Counted from the stretch's first letter, positions 24,869 through 34,207 are shown. The stretch is DNA of 64,000 bases from a bacterium (GCA_016708315.1 JADJGC010000007.1:1-64000); one strand, 5' to 3'. Notes: generated from the sequence alone by a model not told the origin. Numbers and translations: made by a program.

Positions 24869-26446
24869 TTGGAAAGTAAACAACCCGCCAAGAGCAGTCT
24901 GGCGCGTTCTGCCGGCATTGTCTCGGGCGCGACCCTGATTTCGCGCGTCCTTGGTCTTGTCCGAGAGCAGGTTACAGCATATCTCTTTGGTGCCTCGGAC
25001 GCTGTTGACGCCTTCAAATCCGCATTTCGTATCCCGAATCTGCTGCGAGATATGTTTGCCGAAGGGGCGCTCTCAGCAGGTTTTATCCCTATTTTCTCCG
25101 AGAAACTGCGTTCTGGCTCCAAGGAAGAGGCAATCCGCTTCGCTGGGCTGGTTTTCGGTGCAATGACGGCCATCGTCGCTGTAGTCGTTCTCTTGATGAT
25201 GATGCTCACTCCCCAGCTTGTAACCCTGATCGCCGAAGGATTCGAACAAGTCCCGGGAAAACTCGATTCGACCATTACAATGGCAAGATTTATGATGCCG
25301 TTCCTTTTGATGGTCTCGCTCGCAGCATTGCTTATGGGCATTCTCAACTCACTGGGCAAATTCTTCGTCCCGGCAATTGCTCCGGCAATGATGAATCTCG
25401 GCATGATTATCTGCTCGGTTGCTCTAACTCCGTTCGTTGATCCACCGGTTCTGAGTCTCGCCATTGGTGTGCTTGTCGGTGGGGCAGCACAATTCTTCGT
25501 CCAGTATTTGGCACTCAAGAAGGCAGGGTTTCGCTTTCCGCTGATTATCGACTTCGCCAACCCCGACCTATTGCGGCTATTCTTGCTGATCCTGCCAACT
25601 ACTATTGGTTTAGCAGCAACCCAGATTAACGTCGCTGTGATTAATCGAATTGCGTCGACAGATTCCGGCGCCGTCTCATATCTTGACTACGCGTTCCGCC
25701 TCCTGCATCTGCCGCTCGGCTTGTTTGCAATCGCCATCGCGACTGTTGCTCTGCCGCGTCTCTCTGCCGAAGCCGCTGCCGGAAACGACTCACAATTTGG
25801 ATACATCCACTCCAGTGCACTACGGCTTGGTTTGTTTTTCAGCCTGCCCGCTACCGTCGTCATGCTTTTGCTCTCAGAGCAGATTTGTGCTGCTGTTTAT
25901 CAATATGGTGCATTTACATCCGAAGATACGATCCACACCGCTCGAGCGCTGGCGATGTATGCGTTTGGCCTGCCGTTCTTTACCTTAGTCCGAATTACTG
26001 TGCCGGCATTTTATGCTCTCAAGGATACCCGCACACCGGCAATCATCTCGCTAATCAGTGTACTCGCCAACATTCTAATGTGTTTTCAACTGAGAGATAA
26101 CTTCGGATTTGCCGGACTTGCTTTGGCGGCGTCTCTTGCCGGCGTTGTGAACTTCGTCCTTCTAACCTATCTATTGCGCAAGCGCATTCGCATCATCGAA
26201 GATGGACCAGTCCTAAAGGCGCTCTTGCGTATTGTCGCCGCGACAGTTTTGACTGGTGCCGTTGTTTGGCTATCTCGCGAGTTCGTTATTGAGCCATATA
26301 TCGAGGATAAAGCGCACCACATTTTTGAGTTGATTCTTCTCGGCGGAATAGCGATAGTAGCATTTGTAGCAAGTTGCTTTTTGCTCGGAGTTGAAGAATT
26401 GTCGCAAATCACGAAAAAACTCAAGGGTAGATTCGGTCGGACTTAG
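24857..26446 (+). CDS. murJ: Lipid II flippase MurJ
   Basis: MurJ moves lipid II across the inner membrane for peptidoglycan synthesis. The 529-residue protein has about 14 membrane segments. The N-terminal signature is SGATLISRVLGLVREQVTAY, then DAFKSAFRIPNLLRDMFAEGALSAGFIP, quoted here in two parts that adjoin. The essential Arg and Asp/Glu residues of TM1-TM2 are present, and the length is typical. ATG 24857 lies 55 bp from the divergent rpsT start. comEC follows after 17 bp and is probably cotranscribed. Confidence 0.93.
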   Translation: MGCQLESKQPAKSSLARSAGIVSGATLISRVLGLVREQVTAYLFGASDAVDAFKSAFRIPNLLRDMFAEGALSAGFIPIFSEKLRSGSKEEAIRFAGLVFGAMTAIVAVVVLLMMMLTPQLVTLIAEGFEQVPGKLDSTITMARFMMPFLLMVSLAALLMGILNSLGKFFVPAIAPAMMNLGMIICSVALTPFVDPPVLSLAIGVLVGGAAQFFVQYLALKKAGFRFPLIIDFANPDLLRLFLLILPTTIGLAATQINVAVINRIASTDSGAVSYLDYAFRLLHLPLGLFAIAIATVALPRLSAEAAAGNDSQFGYIHSSALRLGLFFSLPATVVMLLLSEQICAAVYQYGAFTSEDTIHTARALAMYAFGLPFFTLVRITVPAFYALKDTRTPAIISLISVLANILMCFQLRDNFGFAGLALAASLAGVVNFVLLTYLLRKRIRIIEDGPVLKALLRIVAATVLTGAVVWLSREFVIEPYIEDKAHHIFELILLGGIAIVAFVASCFLLGVEELSQITKKLKGRFGRT

Positions 26447-26463
26447 CCAAGTAAGGCGGGCAG

Positions 26464-28674
26464 ATGCGCGCTCCTGCGCTGTACGCACTCATCTTTTTCG
26501 TATGCGGTATTGTCATTGCTTCGTACACGTCTTTGCCGGCAATGGCGTACCTTGGAATTGCTGCAATTTCAACTGCCGCTGCAGTAATCTACACACTAGC
26601 CAATCGCACTTTATCAAGCAGAATCACACTCTGCATTGCACTGATATCAGCAGCCGCTTTCCTGACATGCCTGCAACTCCGTGAAATTCCTTCAAATCAC
26701 ATTTCTCATTTTCTCGATCTCGACGGAAAGTCAACCATTGTCGGGCGCATCGTTTCTGAACCCGACATTCGACCAACCAAGACATTCCTGACGGTCGAAG
26801 CTGAATCATTGAGTCGGCAGGGAATCACGATAGCGACTTCTGGCGCAGTCAGACTGCGAATCAGCAAGGCGACCAATGAGTTTAACATTGATGATCGCAT
26901 CAGATTCAACGGTTTCGTTGTCCGTCCCCTCGATTCGCGCAATCCCGGCGCCTTCGACTACCGCCGTTACTTGGAAATCCGCGGCATCGCAGCAATCTGC
27001 AATCTCGGTGATTATGATCAGGTCGAAAGGCTCGAAACGCAGGGAAGTGTTGGGTTCATCAAGTCAATCGTGGCTCCAGCGCGCAGCTATATCACGCAAG
27101 TTTTCGAAGAGAATCTTCAGCCGGACCATTCCGCCCTTATGCGTGGCTTTTTGATAGGGGATGTGCGGTTCATTCCAAGCGATGTCTACCAGCGTTTCAA
27201 AGATACTGGCACTTTGCATGTACTCGCTGCATCAGGGTCAAACGTCGGCTATGTGACGCTTACGATATTCCTCGTGGCCAGCCTGTTTAGGCTGCCTCGG
27301 CGTTCGCGATACCTTCTGGCGATAGCGGGTGTGGTCTTGTTCTCGTTTCTGGCTTACAATCAGCCCTCGGTGGTGCGTGCTTCAGTTATGGCGGTAGTTG
27401 CTTTGATAGGCTTATCGCTGCGCCGCGACCAGAACTGGCTCAACACAATCTCAGTTGCTGGATTGATTGTTCTGGCGTTCCATCCGTTGTATCTGTTTGA
27501 CCTTGGCACTCAGTTATCATTCGCTGCCGCCTTCGCATTGATCCTATTTATGCCGCCGCTTGAGCCGCTTCTTCCCAAGAGCAAGAGAGTCTCAATGCGC
27601 ATCATTCGCTACTTCTTGATCATCTTTTTCGGAAGCGTCGTCGCCCAAATCGGAGTCATACCGATACTCCTATATCACTTTCATACGGTACCGCTCGTGA
27701 GTTTTCTCTCCAACCTGCTAATCGTCCCACTCGTGGGCGTCGCAGCAATTGTAGGCATAGTACTGGTCTTCATTTCTGCAATTCCGATAATCACCGGAGT
27801 TTGCAGCGCCTTCCTGCAGTTTCTTCTTGATTGTATCCACTGGTCGACCTTGTTCTTCGAGAATCTTCAAATCCCTCCCATTCAAATTGGAGCGCCAGAG
27901 TTGTTAACAGTGCTCTCATACTATCTCCTGCTACAGATCGTGTTAGCGATCGGCGTCAGGAGCCGGCATTTCTTGTCCTTTCTGATGATATTCATTGTCA
28001 CCTTAAATGTCATCGTGTGGAGAGCCGTCGTCGCCGGCCCTGAAGCCGGAACTCGAATCACGATTCTCGACACGTCCAAGATTACCACGATCTTCACTGA
28101 AGAGCCAAGCGGCAAGACTACTCTGATAAACGGCGGCGGCAAGAGCCGATTCTTCGACAATGGCGAATCCGTGGTCTTGCCATTCCTGCGATTTCGAGGC
28201 ATTGGATCCATCAGCGAAGTCTGCTGGACATCTCAGCGAGAAGGCAATCTCCAGTCCTTGGCAACGATTAGGGAGGCGACTCGCAGCCACGACCACTCGA
28301 TTTCCGCCGCTCTTGGAGATTCGCTCAAGTACCTAAACCCGGCAATTCAGCTACAATGGGACAGTTTGTGTCTCGTTTTTGTCACCGAAGCAGTGGCTGT
28401 TCAAAGTTTGAACACGAGCCGATGTAATGCTAACATTCTTGGACTAACTTGGTCCTTCCTTGCGAACAATTCTGCAGAACAAATCATCGAGTTGTTTCAG
28501 CCCGAAACCGTCGTATTCACTGACTACTCCAGTCGTTATGCTCAGCGCGACAAACTCGTTGCGTTGCGAAACAAATACCCTCAAATCAAGATACTGTCAG
28601 TGCTCGAAAGCGGGGCTGTAGAGATCTTGGTCGACCACGGCCGCGCCTCAATTAGGACCGCAGCCGAAATGTGA
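26464..28674 (+). CDS. comEC: ComEC/Rec2-family DNA uptake channel with degenerate C-terminal hydrolase domain
   Basis: ComEC forms the inner-membrane channel for transforming DNA. The 736-residue protein has an N-terminal hydrophobic region and an OB-fold/DUF4131 domain (VGRIVSEPDIRPT, then FVVRPLDSRNPGAFDYRRYL). The multi-spanning competence domain follows with HVLAASGSNVGYV, the normal 'H.LA.SG.H' motif in which His is replaced by Asn. The C-terminal beta-lactamase-like domain starts near residue 528 (TRITILDTSK). Where the zinc motif 'H.D.DH' belongs it reads CWTSQREGNLQS, so all metal ligands are lost. The gene is full length in frame. DNA passage may persist without strand degradation. 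Confidence 0.85.
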   Translation: MRAPALYALIFFVCGIVIASYTSLPAMAYLGIAAISTAAAVIYTLANRTLSSRITLCIALISAAAFLTCLQLREIPSNHISHFLDLDGKSTIVGRIVSEPDIRPTKTFLTVEAESLSRQGITIATSGAVRLRISKATNEFNIDDRIRFNGFVVRPLDSRNPGAFDYRRYLEIRGIAAICNLGDYDQVERLETQGSVGFIKSIVAPARSYITQVFEENLQPDHSALMRGFLIGDVRFIPSDVYQRFKDTGTLHVLAASGSNVGYVTLTIFLVASLFRLPRRSRYLLAIAGVVLFSFLAYNQPSVVRASVMAVVALIGLSLRRDQNWLNTISVAGLIVLAFHPLYLFDLGTQLSFAAAFALILFMPPLEPLLPKSKRVSMRIIRYFLIIFFGSVVAQIGVIPILLYHFHTVPLVSFLSNLLIVPLVGVAAIVGIVLVFISAIPIITGVCSAFLQFLLDCIHWSTLFFENLQIPPIQIGAPELLTVLSYYLLLQIVLAIGVRSRHFLSFLMIFIVTLNVIVWRAVVAGPEAGTRITILDTSKITTIFTEEPSGKTTLINGGGKSRFFDNGESVVLPFLRFRGIGSISEVCWTSQREGNLQSLATIREATRSHDHSISAALGDSLKYLNPAIQLQWDSLCLVFVTEAVAVQSLNTSRCNANILGLTWSFLANNSAEQIIELFQPETVVFTDYSSRYAQRDKLVALRNKYPQIKILSVLESGAVEILVDHGRASIRTAAEM

Positions 28675-28832
28675 ACAGCACCACCATCCTTGAAACGGGC
28701 ACCTCGCCAACCTTAAATCCAAATCGTCCTTAAGAAACATCCTTACGCTCCCGATAAAGAATATGAAGTAGACTCTGCGGACAGACATGTCCGTCGCGAG
28801 TTAAATATTGAACAGTTTAACAAGTTGAGATC

Positions 28833-30023
28833 ATGAGCTTTACCGGCAATCTCCAAACGGTGACATTTCCTGATTTGCTGCAGTTGTTCTCTGCCGGCAA
28901 AAAAACCGGCACGGTGAATATCATTCGCGGCAATATTCGCAAAGAGATTGTCTTCAAAGAAGGCAACATCATTAGCGCTACTTCTCAGGACGCCGAAGAA
29001 GATTATCTCGGACAAATCCTTCTGAAGACGGGGCGACTGACCAAGACCGACCTTCAGCGAGCCATCTACATGCACAAGACCTCCGGCAAACGGATTGGTC
29101 AAGTGCTCGTCGAGATGAAGCTGCTGTCGCGTGAGGAATTGGGGCTGTTCCTTAAGCAACAAGTCGAAGAGATCATTTACAATCTCTTCAGTTGGAAAGA
29201 AGGTGAGTTCATCTTCAAAGAGGGCCAGCTCCCGGCGACACGCGAGGGCTTGGTCGATCTCAACACGATGAACATCATCATGGAAGGCACTCGTCGAATC
29301 GATGAGTGGGTCGAAATCCAAAAAGTCCTTCCCAATGACCACCAGATACTCCGCGTCGTGTCCTCACCGCAAGTCAAGTCGGACGAAGTCACAATCTCGC
29401 TCGACGAATTCCGCGTCATCACGTTGATCGACGGTACCCGTACTCTGCAGGAGATTCTGGAGCAGTCGCCGCTTGGTGACTTTGCTACCTCCCGCGCCAT
29501 TTACAAACTTATGCTCGGAAAACTCGTGGAAGTTTCCGGCGCCAAGGAAGCCGAAGTCGCCGACCCGCGCGAGGAAGACTCGCTCTTCTGGCTGCTTCTG
29601 CGCGTATATGCCGCTTCCTTCACGACGATTCAGCGCACGCTCGAAAAGAAGCTTGGCACAGAGAACGAAAAACTTCAGATCACGTTGGCGAATTTCCGCA
29701 AAGGAATCTGGGCCTACTTCAACGGTGTAAACCATGCGGACTTCCCGACGAACTTTGAAGCGCTCAAACGTGCCATTAGCAAGACTCCGAAAGAGACACG
29801 TACCCTCAAGCTGATCAGCGGATTGAATCAGATCCTCGAAGAACAGCTTGCTTATGTCTACAACTACCTCGGTATCGAGATTCGCAAGCAAGTGGCATCC
29901 GATATCAAGAAAGAGGTCGCTTTGCCGCTGGCAGAACGCCGCGAGATCGACAAGAAATACGATGTCGGCAACGAACTCTACCGGATTCTCAAGGAAGTAA
30001 AAGTGACCAAGGAGGTCCTGTGA
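28833..30023 (+). CDS. PATAN/DUF4388 domain protein
   Basis: The 396-residue cytoplasmic protein opens with FTGNLQTVTFPDLLQLFSAG and KKTGTVNI, the PATAN/DUF4388 domain found in response-regulator and gliding-motility proteins. A helical middle part follows (LGQILLKTGRLTKTDLQRAI, KRIGQVLVEMKLLSREEL), resembling the MshEN helices that precede type II/IV secretion ATPases. The rest is helical (LDEFRVITLIDGTRTLQEIL) and ends charged. It is the first gene of a tight cluster leading to roadblock proteins, an MglA-type GTPase and pilB/T/C, so a role in pilus or polarity signalling is inferred. ATG 28833 has only a weak ribosome site. Confidence 0.75.
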   Translation: MSFTGNLQTVTFPDLLQLFSAGKKTGTVNIIRGNIRKEIVFKEGNIISATSQDAEEDYLGQILLKTGRLTKTDLQRAIYMHKTSGKRIGQVLVEMKLLSREELGLFLKQQVEEIIYNLFSWKEGEFIFKEGQLPATREGLVDLNTMNIIMEGTRRIDEWVEIQKVLPNDHQILRVVSSPQVKSDEVTISLDEFRVITLIDGTRTLQEILEQSPLGDFATSRAIYKLMLGKLVEVSGAKEAEVADPREEDSLFWLLLRVYAASFTTIQRTLEKKLGTENEKLQITLANFRKGIWAYFNGVNHADFPTNFEALKRAISKTPKETRTLKLISGLNQILEEQLAYVYNYLGIEIRKQVASDIKKEVALPLAERREIDKKYDVGNELYRILKEVKVTKEVL

Positions 30024-30400
30024 AGAATAGCTACCGGCTGGCTATGATACTGGCCATTGTCTTGTGCCTGCTGCCGATCAACGGCGCTTGGGCGCAATCG
30101 AATCCGGCCAATGATACCTCGGCTATGAGTGTGGCGATCGACGTTTTGTTGCTCGTCGCCGGACTGCTCTGCTTTTCAATGTGTATGAAGATATTCACTC
30201 TCCTCAAAGGCGGAGAGTTGTCGCCGGGTTGGCAGTTGTTATCAGTGTCGTTCTTGATCTTCGCGATCGGACAGGCACTCGGTATTTCGCGCGAACTCGA
30301 CTTTATAGCTCTTCCCAAGAGTGCTGTCAGCGCCCTTCACGTGCTGGCGCTGTTCATGATCGTGCTCGGTGTAGCGCGGATCAAGAAGAGTCTGACCTGA
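30020..30400 (+). CDS. Small inner-membrane protein of unknown function
   Basis: The 126-residue product has an N-terminal signal-like segment (MILAIVLCLLPINGAWA) and then three hydrophobic stretches (VAIDVLLLVAGLLCFSMC, WQLLSVSFLIFAIGQALG, SALHVLALFMIVLGVARI). The N-terminal part is probably cleaved, leaving a three-span protein. No family is recognised. GTG 30020 overlaps the stop of the preceding gene by four bases (GTGA), so the two are translationally coupled. It may be a membrane anchor for the PATAN/roadblock complex. Confidence 0.7.
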   Translation: MKNSYRLAMILAIVLCLLPINGAWAQSNPANDTSAMSVAIDVLLLVAGLLCFSMCMKIFTLLKGGELSPGWQLLSVSFLIFAIGQALGISRELDFIALPKSAVSALHVLALFMIVLGVARIKKSLT

Positions 30401-30422
30401 ACCCTAACTTTTGTAGGTCTCT

Positions 30423-31304
30423 ATGATGGAATCTGCAAGTCTGGCGGATCGTATCGAAAAATGCGAACGAATTCTCAAAGAGAATTCCAATTCGCAGGTT
30501 TTTGCCGCTTTGGCCGATGCTTACCGCTCTAAAGGTGATCTCGATCAGGCATTTCGCGTCTGTCGGCAAGGTCTGCGCCTTCATCCCGAGTACGGCCCCG
30601 GTCATCTGGTAATGGCGAAGATCAACTTCGAACGCAAAATGTTTGACTGGGCTGAACAAGAGCTCGATGAAGCTGTCTCTGTCGATGGCGAGACACGCGC
30701 AACCCAACAACTGCGGGTTGAGATCTACATCGCCAAATCCAACTATGTCGAAGCGGAAAATGCGATCAAGAAATTGCGCGCTACCGGCGTCAATCCAATC
30801 ATGATTCAAGAGCTTCAACAGAGATTGGAAAGACAGAAGAAAGAGGCTCGTCGCCGTCGCGTAGACCAACCCGGAAGCAATGGCCAGTCACCTGCCGGCG
30901 GATTTGGTTCAAGTGGATCAGCGAGTCGAACCGCTGTTGTCAGCGCCGAACCGCAGACCATTACACTCAATCAGGCGCTTGACCGTCTGTCGCAAGTCGC
31001 TGGCGTGCGTTGCATCGTCTGTGCTAACCACGACGGAACTGTCATTGACAGCCGTGGCCGATGTGTTCCCGATTGCGTTGAAATCGCGGCTTTCGGAGTG
31101 GAAATGAGCCGAAACGCCGAAACCGAAGCTGCTTACATGTGCCTGGGCGATCCGCAACAAATCTGGATCGAGTCTCAGGATGCTATGATTTTAATCGTCA
31201 AGCTGAACCGCTATGGGTTGGTCTTGATGTGCGATAAGGAAGTCAATTCCGGTTCGATGCGTCTCACCCTGGATGAGATCGTCGACCGTCTGCTGGACAG
31301 TTAA
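30423..31304 (+). CDS. TPR protein with C-terminal roadblock/LC7 domain
   Basis: The 293-residue cytoplasmic protein begins with tetratricopeptide repeats (QVFAALADAYRSKGDLDQAF, RVCRQGLRLHPEYGPGHLVM, KINFERKMFDWAEQELDEAV). A helix rich in Arg/Lys (QRLERQKKEARRRR) and a Gly/Ser linker follow. From about residue 180 there is a roadblock/LC7 fold (GVRCIVCANHDGTVIDSRGR, then IWIESQDAMILIVKLNRYG). Roadblock domains act as GTPase-activating or scaffold partners of MglA-like GTPases. TPRs add a docking surface. Its position two genes before a second roadblock protein and four before the GTPase supports this role. RBS is weak (AGGT). Confidence 0.75.
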   Translation: MMESASLADRIEKCERILKENSNSQVFAALADAYRSKGDLDQAFRVCRQGLRLHPEYGPGHLVMAKINFERKMFDWAEQELDEAVSVDGETRATQQLRVEIYIAKSNYVEAENAIKKLRATGVNPIMIQELQQRLERQKKEARRRRVDQPGSNGQSPAGGFGSSGSASRTAVVSAEPQTITLNQALDRLSQVAGVRCIVCANHDGTVIDSRGRCVPDCVEIAAFGVEMSRNAETEAAYMCLGDPQQIWIESQDAMILIVKLNRYGLVLMCDKEVNSGSMRLTLDEIVDRLLDS

Positions 31305-31320
31305 TGTTTGCGAGGCAATT

Positions 31321-32262
31321 ATGGCTTTGTCGGTAAGAGATACTAGACACATCTTCCTGGTTTCGCTGATTATTGCGGCGCTGCCAATGCTGGTCTACCC
31401 GAATCAACTCGGGTTCGACTTCGGTCTGAGCGCTCCGCTCTACATACTTTGCGAGGTTGCATTCTTTGTCGCAGCCGCAATGGTCATCAATCGCGACAAC
31501 TCGCCGCTGCACGGCGGACTCTGTGCCGCGATCTACCTCGTTGGGCGTTTAACGACTTCGCTCATTTTTTGCGCCTATCTGATGTTGATGGAGCGTGTTC
31601 CGCTTGGAGAAGCGGTCGGAAGTGCTCTGATCAATTTCAAACCGGCAGTGGTTCTGTTTACTCTGACAGCGCCATTCGTCTTCGGCTCATTCAGCCGGAA
31701 CATCTTGGGCATTCGCAATCGCCATTTCACCAAGGGCAATCAAGAGCGCAAGATCATCGATGGCGTCAACCGTCAGGAACCGGCATACACCACTGTCCAC
31801 GAACCGCTGCACCATCATCAAGCGCCGGCCCGCTCGGTCAATGAGTTCTTCAGCCGCACCTTCAATGATGCAGTCGCTCATGTCGGTCAATACTCCGGCG
31901 TTCATTGCGCCATGTTGATCGATTCCGAGGGACTTCCGGTAGCCGCCTGGAGCCGCGGTCGTTATGATCAGGAAATGTGGGGAGCGCTGTCGCGCAAACT
32001 TGTGGATGACGTCACTGCCACTTGCGAATACGGCGGCGTGACTCAACCTGACTCGCTCGAATTCCGTTCCGGCAACGAACGCTTTAGCTTACAGCGCGTC
32101 GCCGACATGTGGCTGGTTTCGATTGCTGATGCCGCCTCCGATGAACTCGAAAAAATCCGCGTCAACCAGGCTGTTGAAATGGTGACGCGCCATTTGCAGG
32201 AAAGATATAAAAACGTCTATACGACTGAAGCAGGGAGAACATATGCGGGAAGTACTGTCTGA
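31321..32262 (+). CDS. Membrane-anchored roadblock/LC7 protein
   Basis: The 313-residue protein starts at ATG 31321; a longer upstream frame overlaps the previous gene and is not credible. The first ~145 residues hold about five membrane spans (IFLVSLIIAALPMLV, LYILCEVAFFVAAAMVI, LVGRLTTSLIFCAYLMLM, AVVLFTLTAPFVFGSF). A linker follows and then a roadblock domain from about residue 190 (GVHCAMLIDSEGLPVAAWS, WLVSIADAASDELEKIRV). This is an unusual fusion that would place a GTPase partner at the inner membrane. It overlaps the next roadblock gene by 20 bp. Confidence 0.75.
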   Translation: MALSVRDTRHIFLVSLIIAALPMLVYPNQLGFDFGLSAPLYILCEVAFFVAAAMVINRDNSPLHGGLCAAIYLVGRLTTSLIFCAYLMLMERVPLGEAVGSALINFKPAVVLFTLTAPFVFGSFSRNILGIRNRHFTKGNQERKIIDGVNRQEPAYTTVHEPLHHHQAPARSVNEFFSRTFNDAVAHVGQYSGVHCAMLIDSEGLPVAAWSRGRYDQEMWGALSRKLVDDVTATCEYGGVTQPDSLEFRSGNERFSLQRVADMWLVSIADAASDELEKIRVNQAVEMVTRHLQERYKNVYTTEAGRTYAGSTV

Positions 32263-32578
32263 ACTGAATAAGACTTCCGGTATCACCGGCAGCATGCTGG
32301 TGGGACATGACGGCATCGTGATTGCGGCTGATCTGAACAGCAGATATGACGACGAAACTATCGGTGCTCTCGCCGGATCAATTAGTTCCACGGTTGCCAA
32401 AAGTCTTGACCGGATGAATCAAACACCGCTCCAGCAACTGACAATCGAAGCGGACAAGGGGAAAATGTTCATCGCTTCGACACCAGTCGGTTACTTGGTC
32501 GTCACCGCAGAATCGCGCGTTAACATTGGTTTAATCAGACTGGAAATCAAGAACGCTATTACGCAGATCAGTCTGTAG
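32243..32578 (+). CDS. Stand-alone roadblock/LC7 (MglB-like) protein
   Basis: The 111-residue protein is a single roadblock domain: LSELNKTSGITGSMLVGHDG, then VIAADL, QQLTIEADKGKMFIASTPVG and LVVTAESRVNIGLIRLEI. Its size matches MglB, the GTPase-activating partner of MglA, and it lies immediately before the GTPase gene. Specific GAP activity is inferred from this order. RBS GGGAG precedes ATG 32243, which lies inside the end of the preceding gene. Confidence 0.85.
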   Translation: MREVLSELNKTSGITGSMLVGHDGIVIAADLNSRYDDETIGALAGSISSTVAKSLDRMNQTPLQQLTIEADKGKMFIASTPVGYLVVTAESRVNIGLIRLEIKNAITQISL

Positions 32579-32600
32579 CCGCGTTACAGGGAGAACTTAA

Positions 32601-33704
32601 ATGGTATCGATCAACTATTCAAGCCGGGAAGTCAACTGCAAGATTGTCTATTATGGGCCCGGCTTGTCGGGAAAGACAACCAATTTGCAGTATGTGCACG
32701 CCAAGGTGCCAAAGAAGACGCGCGGTGATTTGATCAGCCTTGCGACCGATGCCGACCGCACGCTCTACTTTGACTTTCTGCCGATCAACATCGGCGCGAT
32801 CAATGGCTTCGCTACCAAATTCCAACTCTACACCGTGCCGGGACAGGTTTTCTACAATGCCACCCGCAAACTGGTGCTGCGCGGAGTTGATGGTGTGGTC
32901 TTTGTCGGTGATTCGCAGCGCTCCAAAAAGGAAGAGAACATCGAGTCGTTGAACAATCTCAAAGAGAACTTGGTCGAATACGGCTATGACATCATGAGTC
33001 TGCCGATCGTTCTTCAGTACAACAAGCGCGACCTTCCGGACGTCATGAGCATTGCCGAACTGCAAGCCGATCTCAATTGGAATAATCTTCCTTACTTTGA
33101 AGCCTCCGCCGTTAAGGGCGTGGGAGTCTTCGATACGCTCAAGCTGATTACCAAGCTCGTTCTCAACAAGGCGAAGAAAGGCGACGAGGTCGTCTCCAAT
33201 TCGGATCCGGGTATCAGTGCCGGCGAGACTCCGCAATATTCAGTGAGCGCAAACCAGCACTCGGCTCCGTTCCCGGAAATTCACAATGCGCCGGAACCGG
33301 AATTTGCCCGTACTGCTGCTTCCGCTCAGACGAAAACGACCACGGTTGCACCTGCTCCGGCGGCCGCGTCTCAGCGACGTGTAGAAGTCAACGCCAAACC
33401 GAGCGAAGACTGGAACATGGCTCAAGTCGCCGACGCACCGTTGCCCGCGGCCAAGTCCGAAAGAAATCCGCGCACAACGCTGTCGGATATCGAAAGTAAA
33501 CTCACACCGATCGGTAATGATGACTTCAATTCAATGAAGGCAGATAATGCGCCACAACCGCAAGCACGAGTTGAATCATCGGCATCCGATTTTGCGGACG
33601 CCTTCGAAGTTCCCAAAGTCATGGGAATGCAGAAGAGCACGCGCGTTAAAAAGAAAAAAAGAAAATTCTTCTTATTCCGCTGGTTCAGCCGGGATAATGA
33701 CTAA
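32601..33704 (+). CDS. mglA: MglA-type small Ras-like GTPase with long C-terminal extension
   Basis: MglA GTPases set cell polarity and drive gliding or type IV pilus switching. Residues 1-195 give the canonical domain: P-loop GPGLSGKTT (19-27), Arg53 in ADRTLYFDFLP, TVPGQ with Gln82, and NKRD (141-144). Arg53 and Gln82 correspond to the intrinsic catalytic arginine and glutamine described for MglA. Residues ~196-345 are a low-complexity Ala/Pro/Glu linker, and the tail has the basic cluster RVKKKKRKFF. Typical MglA is about 195 residues, so the extension nearly doubles it; it may contact membrane or pilus motors. RBS GGGAG precedes ATG 32601. Confidence 0.85.
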   Translation: MVSINYSSREVNCKIVYYGPGLSGKTTNLQYVHAKVPKKTRGDLISLATDADRTLYFDFLPINIGAINGFATKFQLYTVPGQVFYNATRKLVLRGVDGVVFVGDSQRSKKEENIESLNNLKENLVEYGYDIMSLPIVLQYNKRDLPDVMSIAELQADLNWNNLPYFEASAVKGVGVFDTLKLITKLVLNKAKKGDEVVSNSDPGISAGETPQYSVSANQHSAPFPEIHNAPEPEFARTAASAQTKTTTVAPAPAAASQRRVEVNAKPSEDWNMAQVADAPLPAAKSERNPRTTLSDIESKLTPIGNDDFNSMKADNAPQPQARVESSASDFADAFEVPKVMGMQKSTRVKKKKRKFFLFRWFSRDND

Positions 33705-33718
33705 TCAGGAGGTCTGTA

Positions 33719-34207
33719 GTGGCTGGCGACAAACTAATCGTTTATTGGGACGACACCGAGAAGATCGATACGGTGATGACCAGGCTTTTGAAAGGATCAG
33801 AAGCAAAATGTGCGCTACTGGTGGATAAGGACGGACATCTCATCGCCCGGCACGGGTTCACGCAAACGCTGGACACCACCGCGCTCTCGGCGTTGATGGC
33901 TGGCAGCTTTGCCTCCACCGCTGAAATCGCCAAACTCGTTGGCGAACCCGAATTTTCGGTCTTGTTCCATCAGGGTAAAAAAGACCACATCCACATGGGT
34001 CTGGTCGGTGACCGCTCGATTCTTGCTGTCGTCTTCGACGATCGCACGACTATCGGCATGGTCCGCCTCTATGCCAAGGAAGCGGCAGAGGAATTGCAGA
34101 AGGTCTTCGAAACCGTTCTGCAGAAAATCAACAGCGATGACCAGGGATTGTCGGAGGAGTTCACAACCTCCGCGGAAAACAAGCTGGAAGACATCTTCCG
34201 CGAGTAA
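33719..34207 (+). CDS. Second stand-alone roadblock/LC7 protein
   Basis: The 162-residue protein is a roadblock-fold protein with AKCALLVDKDGHLIARHG, the loop LDTTALSALMAGSFAST, FHQGKKDHIHMGLVGDRSI and AVVFDDRTTIGMVRLYA. This gives the usual beta-beta-alpha order with an extra C-terminal helix and acidic tail. It is longer than the upstream MglB-like protein and could pair with it. GTG 33719 is set by AGGAGG seven bases upstream. It sits between the GTPase and pilB, physically linking the polarity module to the pilus motors. Confidence 0.8.
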   Translation: MAGDKLIVYWDDTEKIDTVMTRLLKGSEAKCALLVDKDGHLIARHGFTQTLDTTALSALMAGSFASTAEIAKLVGEPEFSVLFHQGKKDHIHMGLVGDRSILAVVFDDRTTIGMVRLYAKEAAEELQKVFETVLQKINSDDQGLSEEFTTSAENKLEDIFRE

